NCBI GenBank assembly: GCA_903925075.1
Contig: CAIYDQ010000247.1
Coordinates: 28,413 to 92,412 of the forward strand
DNA length: 64,000 nucleotides
Direction: 5' to 3'
Origin: an uncultured Geobacter sp.
GTDB lineage: Bacteria > Desulfobacterota > Desulfuromonadia > Geobacterales > Geobacteraceae
A program made the position numbers and the translations under genes. Numbering within the stretch: the first letter of the stretch is position 1; each line of letters opens with the position of its first letter. The notes under the pieces were generated by a model that did no database searches, was not told the origin of the DNA, and worked only from the letters and a program-made list of their open reading frames with translations. Positions 27,527 to 37,032 of this stretch are shown in pieces.

Positions 27527-30025
27527 CTAGGTCTGGAACCGGGAGGCCTGCTGGTTGACGTTGTCGGCGGCGTGCGCCAGTTGCGACAGGGAAACGGCCA
27601 GCTCGTCGGAGGAGGCGGCGTTGCTCTGGGCAATGTGGCTTAAGGTGCCGACGTCGACGGTGATCGAGGCCACCGTGGCGTTCTGCTCCTCGATGGCTAT
27701 GGCGATCCGCTGCAACAGCTCGTCGATCTCCCCGGAGGAGAGCGAGATCTTGTCCATCTCGGAGCGCATCTCCTCGGTCTGATGCACCGCCTGCAACGAC
27801 TCCTTCACCGAGACTTTCACCACCGAGGAGATGTCCTTGGCCAGCGTCGTCACCCGCAAGGAGAGCTTGGCCACCTCGTCGGCCACCACCGCGAATCCCC
27901 GCCCGTGCTCCCCTGCCCTGGCCGCTTCGATGGCGGCGTTCAAGGCCAAGAGGCTGGTCTGGTCGGCGATGTCGATGATCATGCCGGTGAGATCGCTGAT
28001 CTTGTCGGAGTTGCTGGAGATGGAGGTCATGGAGCGCGACATGCTCTCGATCTTGCCGCGGCCGGCGTTGACCAGTTGGGTCGAGGAGCGGGCCTGGTTG
28101 CTGGCGACGTCCGCGTTGCCGGCTATCTCGGCGATCACCGCGCCGGTCTGCTGCATCGCCGTCGCCAGGCGCGACACCGCGTCCAATTGCTGGCGGGCGG
28201 CGCCGGCAACCTTGTTGACCGACTCCGAGGATTCGTCCGACGCCGTCGCGGACAGCTTCGCCTGGCTGCGGATCTCGGTCACGGTATGGTTCAAGGTGGC
28301 GATGGTGCCGTTCAGCCGCTGCTTCAGGCTGTCCAGGTCGCCTTTGGCCTCGATGCGCACGGCGCTGCGCAAGTCCCCCCCGGCAAGGTCTCCCAAGACC
28401 CGGTTCACTTCGCCCAACACCTGGTGCATGGTGCTCAAAAGGCTGTTGAAGGCCCGCACCGTCTTTGCCACCTCGTCGTTGCCCCGGGCCTCGCTCTGTC
28501 GGGAGAAGTCGCCGGTGCGCTCGATCTCGGCGGCCACCGTCGACAGCCTGCTGAGCGGCCCGCTGATGGAGCGGTAGATCCAAAGCCCGAAGCCGAGCCC
28601 GAACACCACCGCCAGGGCCCCGCTCCAAAGTATCAGCGCCTGGTTGCTCTTCAGCGAGGAATTGACCGCCTTGATGGCGTTATCCTGATCGCCGCGGGCA
28701 GCCTGCACGTTTTCCTGCCCCTTCTTGGTCTGGGTGCTGGAAGTCTGTTGCAGCTTCACTCCCATGGCGTGCGCCTTGGCGTTCAGCTCGATGCCGCGCC
28801 TCACCTTGGCCGCCATGCCGCCGTCGCCGGTCGTCAGATCGCGTATGCCCTGCAAGCCGGCCACCGCCCGGCGCACCAGATTGGCGTCGTCTTTCGCCTT
28901 CAAGGAGGCCAGCAGGGCGGGAAGTTCCTTGCCGATCACCTGGGCGCGTTCAAAGCAAGCCTTCAGTTGGAGGGTGATGGCGTCCACCTCGGCCGCCGTC
29001 GTCGCCGAGGCGAGGCTCACCGAGAGCGCCTGCATGGTTTGCCCCAGGGCGCTCAGCTCCTTCCCCCCCACCAGCACCGCGCTGGCGGCGTTCAAACTGG
29101 CGAAGGCCTCGTCCTGCCGCTTGGCCTCGGCTAAGTAGCCGTTCTTCTGCTTGCTCAGCTCCGCATCCAGATGAATGAGCAGATTGGAGACCACCCCGTC
29201 GGTTTCCGCCGCCGACTTGTCGACCGCCTCGGTCCCCTGCATGGCGAAATAGCTTCCCTTGGCGGCGATCAACTCGGCGACCCGCTGCTTGAGGCTCGCG
29301 AAACCCTCCCGAATCTGCGGGGACAACTTCAGGTACGGATTCTGCGCGGCCCTGTTGAGCTCGGCGTTGGCCTTGCTTTTCAGCGAAAACATCAACAGTT
29401 TCTTCTCTTCCTTGACGATCTGCACGGTGATGAGCTGCATGTTGGTGAGCAGATTGGTAAGGGCCTGGGCGTCCTGCATGGTGGCGGTGCCCTTCTTCAT
29501 CTCGGCCAGCGAGGATTTGAACTGCATCCCGGCGGTTTTCTGCAGCTTGACCGCCCGCTCGTCGAGAGATTTCAGCAGGGCCTGGGATTCCTTGAGTTTT
29601 TCCCGAGCCGCGGCCGCCGCCGCCTCAGTCTCCGTCTGCGCCTTCAGCCGTTCGCCCGCGGCGGACAACAGCTCGCGGGAGGTCCCCTCCAGCTCCGACA
29701 GCACTCCGGTTCCCTGCCCTGCCGAGATGGCGTTGATCTCTTCGGCGATGCGCCCGACCTCGGCAATGGAGCGCTCCACCTCCGACTGCGCGCCCTTCAA
29801 CTCCGCCTGGGAACGGGCGATCTGCGCGCCGCCCAGCCCCGACACCACCCCTTGCACCGCCTTGTCCAGTTCTATGGTCTTTATCTGGAACGGGGTGCTT
29901 TTCTGGGTAAGAGCCCAGATATGGGTCTGGACGGAGCGCATGCCCCTGGTGCTGGCCATGACGATGGCGGCAATGATCAGGATGACGCTTCCCACGTTGA
30001 TGATCAGTTTGGTCCGGATAGTCAT
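27527..30025 (-). CDS. Methyl-accepting chemotaxis protein
   Basis: The 832-residue protein has TM1 (about 7-25), an unusually long, mostly helical sensor region (26-460), TM2 (462-485), HAMP (486-540) and the signalling hairpin with [19 protein letters not shown], the CheA/CheW tip. Many Ala/Gln/Glu pairs around it can serve as methylation sites. GGAGGGAGG precedes the ATG. The ligand is unknown. The two secreted Cache proteins just upstream on the same strand may be ligand-related. Confidence 0.93.
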   Translation of the reverse strand: MTIRTKLIINVGSVILIIAAIVMASTRGMRSVQTHIWALTQKSTPFQIKTIELDKAVQGVVSGLGGAQIARSQAELKGAQSEVERSIAEVGRIAEEINAISAGQGTGVLSELEGTSRELLSAAGERLKAQTETEAAAAAAREKLKESQALLKSLDERAVKLQKTAGMQFKSSLAEMKKGTATMQDAQALTNLLTNMQLITVQIVKEEKKLLMFSLKSKANAELNRAAQNPYLKLSPQIREGFASLKQRVAELIAAKGSYFAMQGTEAVDKSAAETDGVVSNLLIHLDAELSKQKNGYLAEAKRQDEAFASLNAASAVLVGGKELSALGQTMQALSVSLASATTAAEVDAITLQLKACFERAQVIGKELPALLASLKAKDDANLVRRAVAGLQGIRDLTTGDGGMAAKVRRGIELNAKAHAMGVKLQQTSSTQTKKGQENVQAARGDQDNAIKAVNSSLKSNQALILWSGALAVVFGLGFGLWIYRSISGPLSRLSTVAAEIERTGDFSRQSEARGNDEVAKTVRAFNSLLSTMHQVLGEVNRVLGDLAGGDLRSAVRIEAKGDLDSLKQRLNGTIATLNHTVTEIRSQAKLSATASDESSESVNKVAGAARQQLDAVSRLATAMQQTGAVIAEIAGNADVASNQARSSTQLVNAGRGKIESMSRSMTSISSNSDKISDLTGMIIDIADQTSLLALNAAIEAARAGEHGRGFAVVADEVAKLSLRVTTLAKDISSVVKVSVKESLQAVHQTEEMRSEMDKISLSSGEIDELLQRIAIAIEEQNATVASITVDVGTLSHIAQSNAASSDELAVSLSQLAHAADNVNQQASRFQT

Positions 30026-30115
30026 CTCTGCCTCCCTCCGTGCTCTGCAAATTATGCCTGGCGCTGCTTGTCTACGTTAACCGACCCGGCCTTCAAGCAT
30101 ACTCCGATCGGCTTA

Positions 30116-30145
30116 TTTCAGGTAAATTCCGATCGATACTTCCGG
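30116..30145 (-). pseudogene. Tail remnant of a third Cache-protein copy
   Basis: Directly after the gene at 30160 the minus strand repeats its end: GGAATTTACCTGAAATAAGCC against GGAATTTACCGGAAGTAAGCC. That is GIYLK-stop versus GIYRK-stop. It looks like the leftover end of another tandem copy. Confidence 0.5.
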
Positions 30146-30159
30146 TTACGCCGGTCGGC

Positions 30160-30609
30160 TTACTTCCGGTAAATTCCGCTGCCGACGATGAAGTCGTCGA
30201 TGCGCTCCACGTAGGTTGATTTGGGCGCCATTTCGTTGGTCTTGGGGTTCTTGAAAGAGATGTAATCGACCCAGGCCCCCTTGCTGCTGGCAACCTCTAC
30301 CATCTCTTTGCAGAAGAACTTGCCGTTGGCGTCCTGCAACTTCATGGTGGCCGTGCCGGCGATGCTCGCGTTCATCGGATGCGCCAGCATGAAGGCGTCC
30401 TTGTCCATCACGAAGACATAGGAAGCGCCTTCGACGAATTGCCCTTTGGGGTTGCTGGCTTCCTCGATCAGCTTTTCGGCGCCGTTTGCCTGGTAAAAAG
30501 CCACCGCTTTCTTCACCAGCGCCACAGCCGTGGCACGGTCGTCGGCCCTGACACTCGTGGACGCCAGGCAAAAAAACGCAGCGATCAGCAGAATAATCAC
30601 GTTCTTCAT
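30160..30609 (-). CDS. Secreted single-Cache domain protein, copy A
   Basis: The 149-residue protein starts at ATG 30609 behind GGAGGTGAGAGG. The signal peptide is followed by ADDRATAVALVKKAVAFYQANG, then GQFVEGASYVFVMDKDAFMLAHPMN and NPKTNEMAPKSTYVERIDDFIVGSGIY, the small-molecule-binding sCache_2 pattern. It is soluble periplasmic. About 80% identical to its neighbour by eye. Probably a ligand-binding partner of a sensor. Confidence 0.85.
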   Translation of the reverse strand: MKNVIILLIAAFFCLASTSVRADDRATAVALVKKAVAFYQANGAEKLIEEASNPKGQFVEGASYVFVMDKDAFMLAHPMNASIAGTATMKLQDANGKFFCKEMVEVASSKGAWVDYISFKNPKTNEMAPKSTYVERIDDFIVGSGIYRK

Positions 30610-30643
30610 AGCTCTCACCTCTCACCTCCCACCCGAGAAAAGG

Positions 30644-31096
30644 TTACCTGCGATAAACTCCGCAACCGACGATGAAGTCGTCGGCACGCTCCACATAGGA
30701 TGATTTCGGCGCAATCTCGTTGGTCTTGGGATTTTTGAACATGTAGTCGACCCAGCCGGCGCCCGCCGCGCTTTTGGTTACGGCAACCATCTCCTTGCAG
30801 AAGAACTTGCCGTTGGCGTCCTGCAACTGGATGTTGGGCGTGCCGATCAAGCTGGCATTCATCGGGTGCGCCAGCATGAAGGCGTCCTTGTCCATGACGA
30901 ACACGTAGAAAGCGCCGTCGACGAACTGCCCTTTGGGGTTGCTGGCTTCCTCGATCAGCTTCTCGGCGCCGTTTGCCTTGTAAAAGGCCACCGCTTTCTT
31001 CACCAGCGCCACGGCGGTATCGCGGTCGTCGGCCTTGGCGCTGGTCGATCCCAGGCAAAAAATTGCGGCCATCAACAGGATAATCAGCTTTTTCAT
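30644..31096 (-). CDS. Secreted single-Cache domain protein, copy B
   Basis: The 150-residue paralogue of the gene at 30160 has the same signal peptide pattern (ends STSAKA) and FVMDKDAFMLAHPMNAS core. It differs mainly in the loop KSAAGAGWVDYMFKNPK. GAGGAG precedes the ATG. The pair arose by tandem duplication and reads toward the chemoreceptor. Confidence 0.85.
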   Translation of the reverse strand: MKKLIILLMAAIFCLGSTSAKADDRDTAVALVKKAVAFYKANGAEKLIEEASNPKGQFVDGAFYVFVMDKDAFMLAHPMNASLIGTPNIQLQDANGKFFCKEMVAVTKSAAGAGWVDYMFKNPKTNEIAPKSSYVERADDFIVGCGVYRR

Positions 31097-31642
31097 GTTC
31101 GTTCTCCTCTAAGGTTATGGGTCGATTGCCAAAAGAGTGCGCGGTAGTCCGGCCGCGCTCTTCGTGAGATAAAAACCTTAAAAAGCTAGAACAAAATTTT
31201 ATTTTCGAATTACTCTATCGGCATCAGGCTTTAAAACTTTAAATTTTAGTAGTTTGTGGGCAGGATGGGCGGATACGCTTGATAGTGCGACTCGTCGGCA
31301 GGCAAACCTATCTATCTTTCGGAAAAATTTTAACTATAAAGACGTTTGGAAGCAACAAAAAAGAGAATTAAATTAACTTAACCACCCGCCGCTGCTTCCT
31401 TGCAATAGTAAGCTTCGATACGAACAAGTATCGCGGGCTCACCGCCCGCCGCTTCAAAGCTGGCGGCATACGCGAACTTGTTAAATTTTAGTTAATTATC
31501 TACACATTAACTAAAAGCTCAGGGAGAATTGCGGCGAGGCGTTGGCGTTTTGCCGGTGAGGGAGCGGAAGCCGTGCAGGCTTTGGAGTTAGATCGGGCGG
31601 CGGAGGACTTCAAAGGGGGGCGTGCCTGGAACATGCGGCTGT
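31097..31642. other. AT-rich gene-free region with small hairpins
   Basis: About 545 bp with clearly lower GC around 31180-31390. Three short hairpins sit in a row near 31413-31475: CGATAC/GTATCG, GCGGGC/GCCCGC and GCCGC/GCGGC. A 7-bp inverted repeat AGTTAAT/ATTAACT lies at about 31492-31514. No gene is supportable. It may hold the upstream promoter for the Cache genes. Confidence 0.55.
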
Positions 31643-32533
31643 TCAGATGATGCTTTTTCCCAACAAGGTGGCGGCTAGCTCGACGGCGACTTCGGCTGTC
31701 CTGTTGCGCAGGTCCAGTATGGGATTGATCTCCACCAGGTCCAGGGAGGTCACCTGGCCGGTGTCGGCAATGATCTCCATCAGCAGCTGCGCCTCGCGGT
31801 AGGTGAGGCCGCCGGGAGCGGTGGTGCCCACCCCCGGGACTTCCAGGGGGTCCAGGCTGTCCAGGTCGAGGCTTACGTGCAGGCGCTTAAGGTGGCTCAG
31901 TTTACCCAACGCCTCGCGCGCCACGCAGGCCATGCCGCGCTCGTCCACGTCGCGCATGGTGAAGACGGCGATGCCGCTGGCGCGCAGCCGCAGCCTCTCC
32001 TGCGGGTCGAGTTCCCGAACGCCGATCATGACCACGTCCAAGACGCCCAGTTTTGCGCCCTCTCGCCCTACCCGCGTCAATTCGGGAAAGCCCTCTCCCA
32101 GCAGCGCCGCTACGCACATGCCGTGGATGTTGCCGGACGGGGTGGTCTGCGGGGTGTTGAAGTCGCCGTGGGCATCGACCCAGATCAAACCGGCGGGCAG
32201 GTGGTGGGTGACTCCGCCTACGGAGCCTATGGCCAGCGAGTGATCGCCCCCCAGAAAAACCGGGATGCGCCCTTCCTCGACCGCCGCCCGGCCGGCCCGA
32301 TAGACCGCCTCGCAGACCTTCAGGATGGATGGAAGATAGTGTTGATGGCGCTCTGCTTCCAGGGTATCGCGCACCGGCACCTGGACGTTCCCCGCATCCT
32401 CCACCTGATAACCGAGCCCGGAAAGGCGCGCGGCGATCCCCGCATAGCGCAGGGCGCCGGGACCCAGATCCACGCCGCGTTGCGCCTGTCCCAAGTCCAC
32501 CGGCACGCCTATGATCCTGATTTTTTTATTCAT
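31643..32533 (-). CDS. rocF: Arginase
   Basis: The 296-residue ureohydrolase has the binuclear Mn site: [21 protein letters not shown] and the final [15 protein letters not shown] is typical of true arginases (arginine to ornithine and urea). GAGGAGGGGGG lies just before ATG. It is 21 bp after the ornithine-cyclodeaminase-like gene, so the two form an operon. Confidence 0.9.
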   Translation of the reverse strand: MNKKIRIIGVPVDLGQAQRGVDLGPGALRYAGIAARLSGLGYQVEDAGNVQVPVRDTLEAERHQHYLPSILKVCEAVYRAGRAAVEEGRIPVFLGGDHSLAIGSVGGVTHHLPAGLIWVDAHGDFNTPQTTPSGNIHGMCVAALLGEGFPELTRVGREGAKLGVLDVVMIGVRELDPQERLRLRASGIAVFTMRDVDERGMACVAREALGKLSHLKRLHVSLDLDSLDPLEVPGVGTTAPGGLTYREAQLLMEIIADTGQVTSLDLVEINPILDLRNRTAEVAVELAATLLGKSII

Positions 32534-32554
32534 CGCCCCCCTCCTCGACGCCCC

Positions 32555-33658
32555 TCATCCCTTCAAGTTGTTCCACAGGTTCACAATGAAATCCTGGGCA
32601 TTGGTGAGGATCGCCACCGCCTGCGCCGAGCCGCGATTGGCCAGCTTGTCCACGCAGAATTCCGTCATGTCCACCACATAGAAGAAAACCGGCCTGACCT
32701 TGCCGTCCGCCTCGATCAGGTAACTGGGCACCATGTTGCCGAAGGCTATCGAGTGCAGTTGCGTCGCCAGGGCGATCACGGTGGTGGCTCGGCGCGCATG
32801 CACCCGCATGGCGTCCTGCGCCTGGTAGGCGTCGGCGATCACCTCCGGGAGCGGGCCGTCGTCGCGGATGGAACCGGCCAGCACGTAGGGGACCGCTTTT
32901 TTCTCGCAGGCGTAGATGATGCCGTCCCTCAACCGCAACTCCTCGATGGTCCGGTGAATGCTCCCCCGCTTGCGCACCTCGTTGATGATGTCCAGATGGT
33001 TGTAATGGCCCAGCGGCAGCACGGTCTGGGTATAGATATCCTGCCCGAGCCCGGTGCGGAAACGCGCCGCCTCCAGGTCGTGGGTGGCGAGGGCGTTGCC
33101 GGCCATCAGCGCCTGGCAGTAGCCGTTTTCGATCAGCCCCTGCATGGCGGCGCGGCTGTCCATATCGAAGGCGACCGCCGGCCCCAGCACCCAGACGATA
33201 TAGCCGTGTTCGCGGTCGTGGCGCAAAAGTTTGTAGAGGTCGTCGTAGGAGCGCGAAAAAGGGGTCTCGCGCGTGCCGCGGTTGCGGAAGGAGAATTTGT
33301 CCGGGGCGCTCTCGTTGAGCGGCTCGAAGCCGAACACGTGTACGAAGATCCCCTCCTCGCCGTTCTCGGTGCGGCCGATCACCACCGGGTCCCCCTCCCT
33401 GACCCGGCGCGCCTCCAGCACCTGTAGATCGCTGCCGCGCAGCACCAGCACCGAATCCATGCGGCTTTGCGGCGCCAAAAGCCATGCGCCGCTCTCCAGG
33501 CGCAGGTATTCGGGATGGTTGGAGGTGCCGTGGTAATTGTCCGGCAGGACGCCGTCCGCCGGAGCGGGTGCGACGCGAGCCGCCGGCGCCTGCGCCAGTT
33601 CCGGTGCAGTGAAATCTGGCGGGGTATACGCTGGGATTACTTCCGGAACGATGTGCAT
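32555..33658 (-). CDS. Archaeal-type ornithine cyclodeaminase homologue (TIGR00300 family)
   Basis: The 367-residue protein starts at ATG 33658 after GAGGAGGAG. It matches the TIGR00300 family: an N-terminal small domain with HPEYLRLESGAWLLAP, then the NAD-dependent part with FVHVFGFEP, VWVLGPAVAFD, GLGQDIYTQTVLPLGHYNHLD and LATQLHSIAFGN. An archaeal member has been shown to convert ornithine to proline and ammonia. The neighbour arginase would supply ornithine, so arginine to proline in two steps is likely. The exact reaction is inferred. Confidence 0.75.
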   Translation of the reverse strand: MHIVPEVIPAYTPPDFTAPELAQAPAARVAPAPADGVLPDNYHGTSNHPEYLRLESGAWLLAPQSRMDSVLVLRGSDLQVLEARRVREGDPVVIGRTENGEEGIFVHVFGFEPLNESAPDKFSFRNRGTRETPFSRSYDDLYKLLRHDREHGYIVWVLGPAVAFDMDSRAAMQGLIENGYCQALMAGNALATHDLEAARFRTGLGQDIYTQTVLPLGHYNHLDIINEVRKRGSIHRTIEELRLRDGIIYACEKKAVPYVLAGSIRDDGPLPEVIADAYQAQDAMRVHARRATTVIALATQLHSIAFGNMVPSYLIEADGKVRPVFFYVVDMTEFCVDKLANRGSAQAVAILTNAQDFIVNLWNNLKG

Positions 33659-33941
33659 GACAGCTCCTCCTCTCCAGTTCTGGTTTTCTTCGCGCACTTC
33701 GCGTCTTCGCGGTTCAAAGCTTTTCCCGGAAAACCGAAAACTTTAGCATCTGCGCCGCCGGTTGCAACTCGTGATAATTTTACACCCGCCGGCCGACCGC
33801 CTGCAAGCCGGACCTTGCAGGCCCGCGCGCCGGGATCGCGCCGGTCTCCGCTGAAGCCCCGCGGAAGCGTCGAAATCGCTTTACAATCAGGCGTCACTTC
33901 TATATCCTTCATGAGTTAACCTCCGCATGATAAAGGACAAT

Positions 33942-35741
33942 ATGGTAATCGAGCACATACGTAACTTTTCCATCATCGCCCACATCGACCACGGCAAGTC
34001 CACCCTCGCCGACCGTCTCCTGGAATTCACCGGCACCGTCTCCTCGCGCGAAAAACAAGACCAGTTCCTGGACAAGATGGATCTGGAGCGCGAGCGCGGC
34101 ATCACCATCAAGGCGCAGACAGTGCGGCTCAACTACCGCGCCGACGACGGCAAGGACTACGTCCTCAACTTGATCGATACGCCGGGTCACGTCGACTTCA
34201 CCTACGAGGTCTCCCGCTCGCTCACCGCCTGCGAAGGCGGGCTGCTGGTGGTGGACGCCTCGCAAGGCGTCGAGGCGCAGACGCTCGCCAACGTCTACCT
34301 GGCGCTGGACAGTAACCTCGAAGTCTTCGTGGTGCTGAACAAGATCGACCTCCCCGCCGCCGAGCCCGAGCGCGTCAAACGCGAGATCGAGGAGATCATC
34401 GGCCTGGACACCCACGACGCGGTGCTCGCCTCCGCCAAGGAGGGGATCGGCACCAAGGAGATCCTGGAAGAGATCGTCAAGAAGATCCCGCCTCCCGTCG
34501 GCGACCCCGCCAAGCCGCTGAAGGCGCTGTTGTTCGATTCCTGGTACGACCAATACCAAGGGGTGATCATCCTGGTGAGGATCATCGACGGCAGCGTGAA
34601 AAAGGGCGACAAGATCCAGCTCATGTCGAACAAGAAGACCCACGAAGTGCTGAAGGCCGGCGTTTTCTCGCCCGAGATGCGCGAGGTGGCGGCGCTTTCC
34701 GCCGGCGAGGTCGGCTTCATCATCGCCGGCATCCGGGACGTCTCCGACGCCAAGGTGGGCGATACCGTCACCCTGCTGCACACCCCCTGCGACGCGGCGC
34801 TCCCCGGCTACAAGGAGGTGAAGCCCATGGTCTTCTCCGGCCTGTACCCGATCGACACCTCGCAGTACGAGCAGTTGCGCGACGCGCTCGCCAAACTGAA
34901 GCTGAACGACTCCTCCTTCTCCTACGACCCGGAAACCTCGCTGGCGCTGGGCTTCGGCTTTCGCTGCGGCTTCCTTGGCCTTTTGCACATGGAGATCATC
35001 CAGGAGCGGCTGGAGCGCGAGTTCAACCTGGAGCTGATCACCACCGCGCCCACCGTCGTCTACCGCGTGCACAAGCCCGACGGCAGCATGGTCACCATCC
35101 AAAGCGCCAACCAGCTCCCGAGCGCAGGCGAGATCGCCTACCTGGAGGAGCCCTTCATCCTCGCCTCCATCCATGTCCCCAACGACTTCGTAGGGGGCAT
35201 CCTGGCCCTTTGCGAGGAGAAGCGCGGCGTGCAGCGCGAAATAAAATACCTGACGCCGACCCGGGTCATGGTGGTGTACGAGCTGCCGTTGAACGAGGTG
35301 GTGCTCGACTTCTACGACCGGCTGAAATCGATCACCAAGGGGTACGCCTCGCTCGACTACGAGCTTTTGGACTATCGGCAAAGCGAGTTGGTGCGCCTGA
35401 ACATCATGATCAACGGCGAGGTGGTAGACGCCCTCTCCCTCATCATCCACAAGGACAAGGCCTACTACCGCGGCCGGGAGCTGGTTTCCAAGATGAAGGA
35501 GCTGATCCCCCGCCAGATGTTCGAGATCGCCATCCAGGCGGCCATCGGCGTCAAGGTCATCGCCCGCGAGACGGTCAAGGCGATGCGTAAGGACGTGCTG
35601 GCCAAGTGCTACGGCGGCGACATCACCAGGAAAAGAAAGCTCTTGGAAAAGCAGAAAGAAGGGAAGAAGCGCATGAAGAACGTCGGCAACGTGGAGCTTC
35701 CGCAGGAGGCGTTCCTGGCGATACTGAAGGTCGAGGGGTAA
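33942..35741 (+). CDS. lepA: Elongation factor 4 (LepA)
   Basis: The start is ATG 33942 ([20 protein letters not shown]) with AAAGGA just before it. This gives 599 residues, the family norm. An ATG five codons upstream lacks an RBS. G motifs are [13 protein letters not shown] and NKIDLP. The C-terminal LepA domain ends [20 protein letters not shown]. It is the back-translocating ribosomal GTPase and lies upstream of lepB. Confidence 0.97.
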   Translation: MVIEHIRNFSIIAHIDHGKSTLADRLLEFTGTVSSREKQDQFLDKMDLERERGITIKAQTVRLNYRADDGKDYVLNLIDTPGHVDFTYEVSRSLTACEGGLLVVDASQGVEAQTLANVYLALDSNLEVFVVLNKIDLPAAEPERVKREIEEIIGLDTHDAVLASAKEGIGTKEILEEIVKKIPPPVGDPAKPLKALLFDSWYDQYQGVIILVRIIDGSVKKGDKIQLMSNKKTHEVLKAGVFSPEMREVAALSAGEVGFIIAGIRDVSDAKVGDTVTLLHTPCDAALPGYKEVKPMVFSGLYPIDTSQYEQLRDALAKLKLNDSSFSYDPETSLALGFGFRCGFLGLLHMEIIQERLEREFNLELITTAPTVVYRVHKPDGSMVTIQSANQLPSAGEIAYLEEPFILASIHVPNDFVGGILALCEEKRGVQREIKYLTPTRVMVVYELPLNEVVLDFYDRLKSITKGYASLDYELLDYRQSELVRLNIMINGEVVDALSLIIHKDKAYYRGRELVSKMKELIPRQMFEIAIQAAIGVKVIARETVKAMRKDVLAKCYGGDITRKRKLLEKQKEGKKRMKNVGNVELPQEAFLAILKVEG

Positions 35742-35790
35742 TTCAGATTGACGGGTAGTTCAGATTGACGGGTAGTTCAGATTAACAAAA
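35742..35790. repeat. 17-bp direct repeat in the lepA-lepB gap
   Basis: TTCAGATTGACGGGTAG occurs twice in tandem, followed by a third partial unit (TTCAGATTAAC), in the 65-bp gap between lepA and lepB. Confidence 0.8.
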
Positions 35791-35806
35791 GGGGAAACCG
35801 CTAACC

Positions 35807-36475
35807 ATGGAAGACTTAAAAAACCTTGTCAGCGAGAAACCGGCGCAGCCTGCGGCCAAGCCGATCAAGGAAAAGCACATCGTCAGGGAGTACGCCGAAT
35901 CGATCCTGATCGCCGTCCTGCTGGCGCTGGTGATCCGCACCTTCATCGTGCAGGCCTTCAAGATCCCCTCCGGCTCCATGGAGGACACGCTGGCCATCGG
36001 CGACCATATCCTGGTCAACAAGTTCATCTACGGCTCGAAGATCCCCTTCACCGGCGGCAACCGGGTAATGAAGTTCCGGGACCCGCGCCAGGGCGACGTG
36101 ATCGTCTTCGAATACCCGGAGGACCCCTCCAAGGATTTCATCAAGCGCGTGGTCGGCACTCCCGGCGACACAGTGGAGGTGAAGGACAAGCGGGTGTACG
36201 TGAACGGCAAGCTCTACGCCAATCCGCACGAGATCCACAAGGAACTGGACACCATCCCCAGGGAGCTGCAGCCCCGGGACAACAAGGATCCGGTCAAGGT
36301 TCCGCCCGGCTCCTACTTCGTCATGGGGGACAACCGGGACCGCTCCTACGACAGCCGCTTCTGGGGGTTCGTCTCCATGGACAAGATCAAAGGGCTGGCT
36401 TTCATCAAGTACTGGTCGTGGGATAAAGACAAGTTCCGCGTCCGCTTCGGGAGCATCGGCAAGCTGATCGACTAA
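35807..36475 (+). CDS. lepB: Signal peptidase I (LepB)
   Basis: The 222-residue protein has one N-terminal TM (ESILIAVLLALVIRTFIVQAF). The catalytic Ser sits in IPSGSMEDTL and the Lys in DFIKRVVGTPGD. MGDNRDRSYDSRFWG is box E. It cleaves signal peptides at the outer face of the inner membrane. Its place after lepA is the classic order. Confidence 0.96.
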   Translation: MEDLKNLVSEKPAQPAAKPIKEKHIVREYAESILIAVLLALVIRTFIVQAFKIPSGSMEDTLAIGDHILVNKFIYGSKIPFTGGNRVMKFRDPRQGDVIVFEYPEDPSKDFIKRVVGTPGDTVEVKDKRVYVNGKLYANPHEIHKELDTIPRELQPRDNKDPVKVPPGSYFVMGDNRDRSYDSRFWGFVSMDKIKGLAFIKYWSWDKDKFRVRFGSIGKLID

Positions 36476-36562
36476 AACCGGAAAGGCTTTTGGCCACGAA
36501 AAAGCACAAAAAGCGCGAAAAAAATCCAAGCCAAACCGGCCAGCGGGTACAACAAAACAAAG

Positions 36563-36669
36563 ACAGGGCGAACCAAGGTTCGCCCCGACGGCAAGAGGGG
36601 GACCGGCACCGCGTTTTTGCGGAGCCAGTCCCCTTCAGACTGTAGGGGCGAATCTTGTATTCGCCCTGT
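36563..36669. repeat. Inverted-repeat element with ACAGGGCGAA ends
   Basis: The 107-bp element begins ACAGGGCGAA and ends TTCGCCCTGT. Inside are GAACCAAGGTTCGCCC and AGGGGCGAATCTTGTATTCGCCC. It has no coding capacity and looks like a MITE or REP-type element. Confidence 0.65.
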
Positions 36670-36729
36670 TCCTACATAGCGATTTAGAATTTCTTCGCGC
36701 TCTCCGCGTCTTCGCGGCGAGTAGTTGTC

Positions 36730-36939
36730 TTACCCCGCAGCTTCCTCCAACGCCGGCAGCTCCTTGCCGAAAACCTCCCACAGTTGCAGCTCCAAATCGG
36801 GAAAGGCGAATAGCGGCGCGGGGGTCATATCGAACGCCACGCCGGCTATGATCTCCCAACGCTCCTCGTCGGGCCAGGTCAGGTAGTCGGCATAACTGAA
36901 CTTTTCAGCGCCATTCTTCGCTTTTGCCGGTGGGCTCAT
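36730..36939 (-). pseudogene. Uma2-family nuclease with core deleted
   Basis: The 69-codon frame begins like Uma2 endonucleases (YADYLTWPDEERWEIIAGVAFDM) and ends like them (FAFPDLELQLWEVF). The roughly 110-residue middle with the PD-(D/E)xK catalytic residues is gone. The join keeps the frame. It is therefore a broken gene, although a short peptide could still be made. Confidence 0.65.
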
Positions 36940-37032
36940 ATCGCGTTCCCTCGATTGTCTCGGTTCCCCGATTGTGGCTGCGTTTTCGCCCGCTCACTGT
37001 ACGACAAATAATCGGACCGTTCAACAGATTGG

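Noticed and set aside
31495..31510. DnaA-box-like TTATCTACA as sign of an origin
   Set aside because: A single site with one mismatch, no cluster, and no dnaA/dnaN/gidA nearby.
31400..31515. GEMM c-di-GMP riboswitch
   Set aside because: The conserved GGGACGCAAAGCC-type core was not found on either strand here or in other leaders I read.
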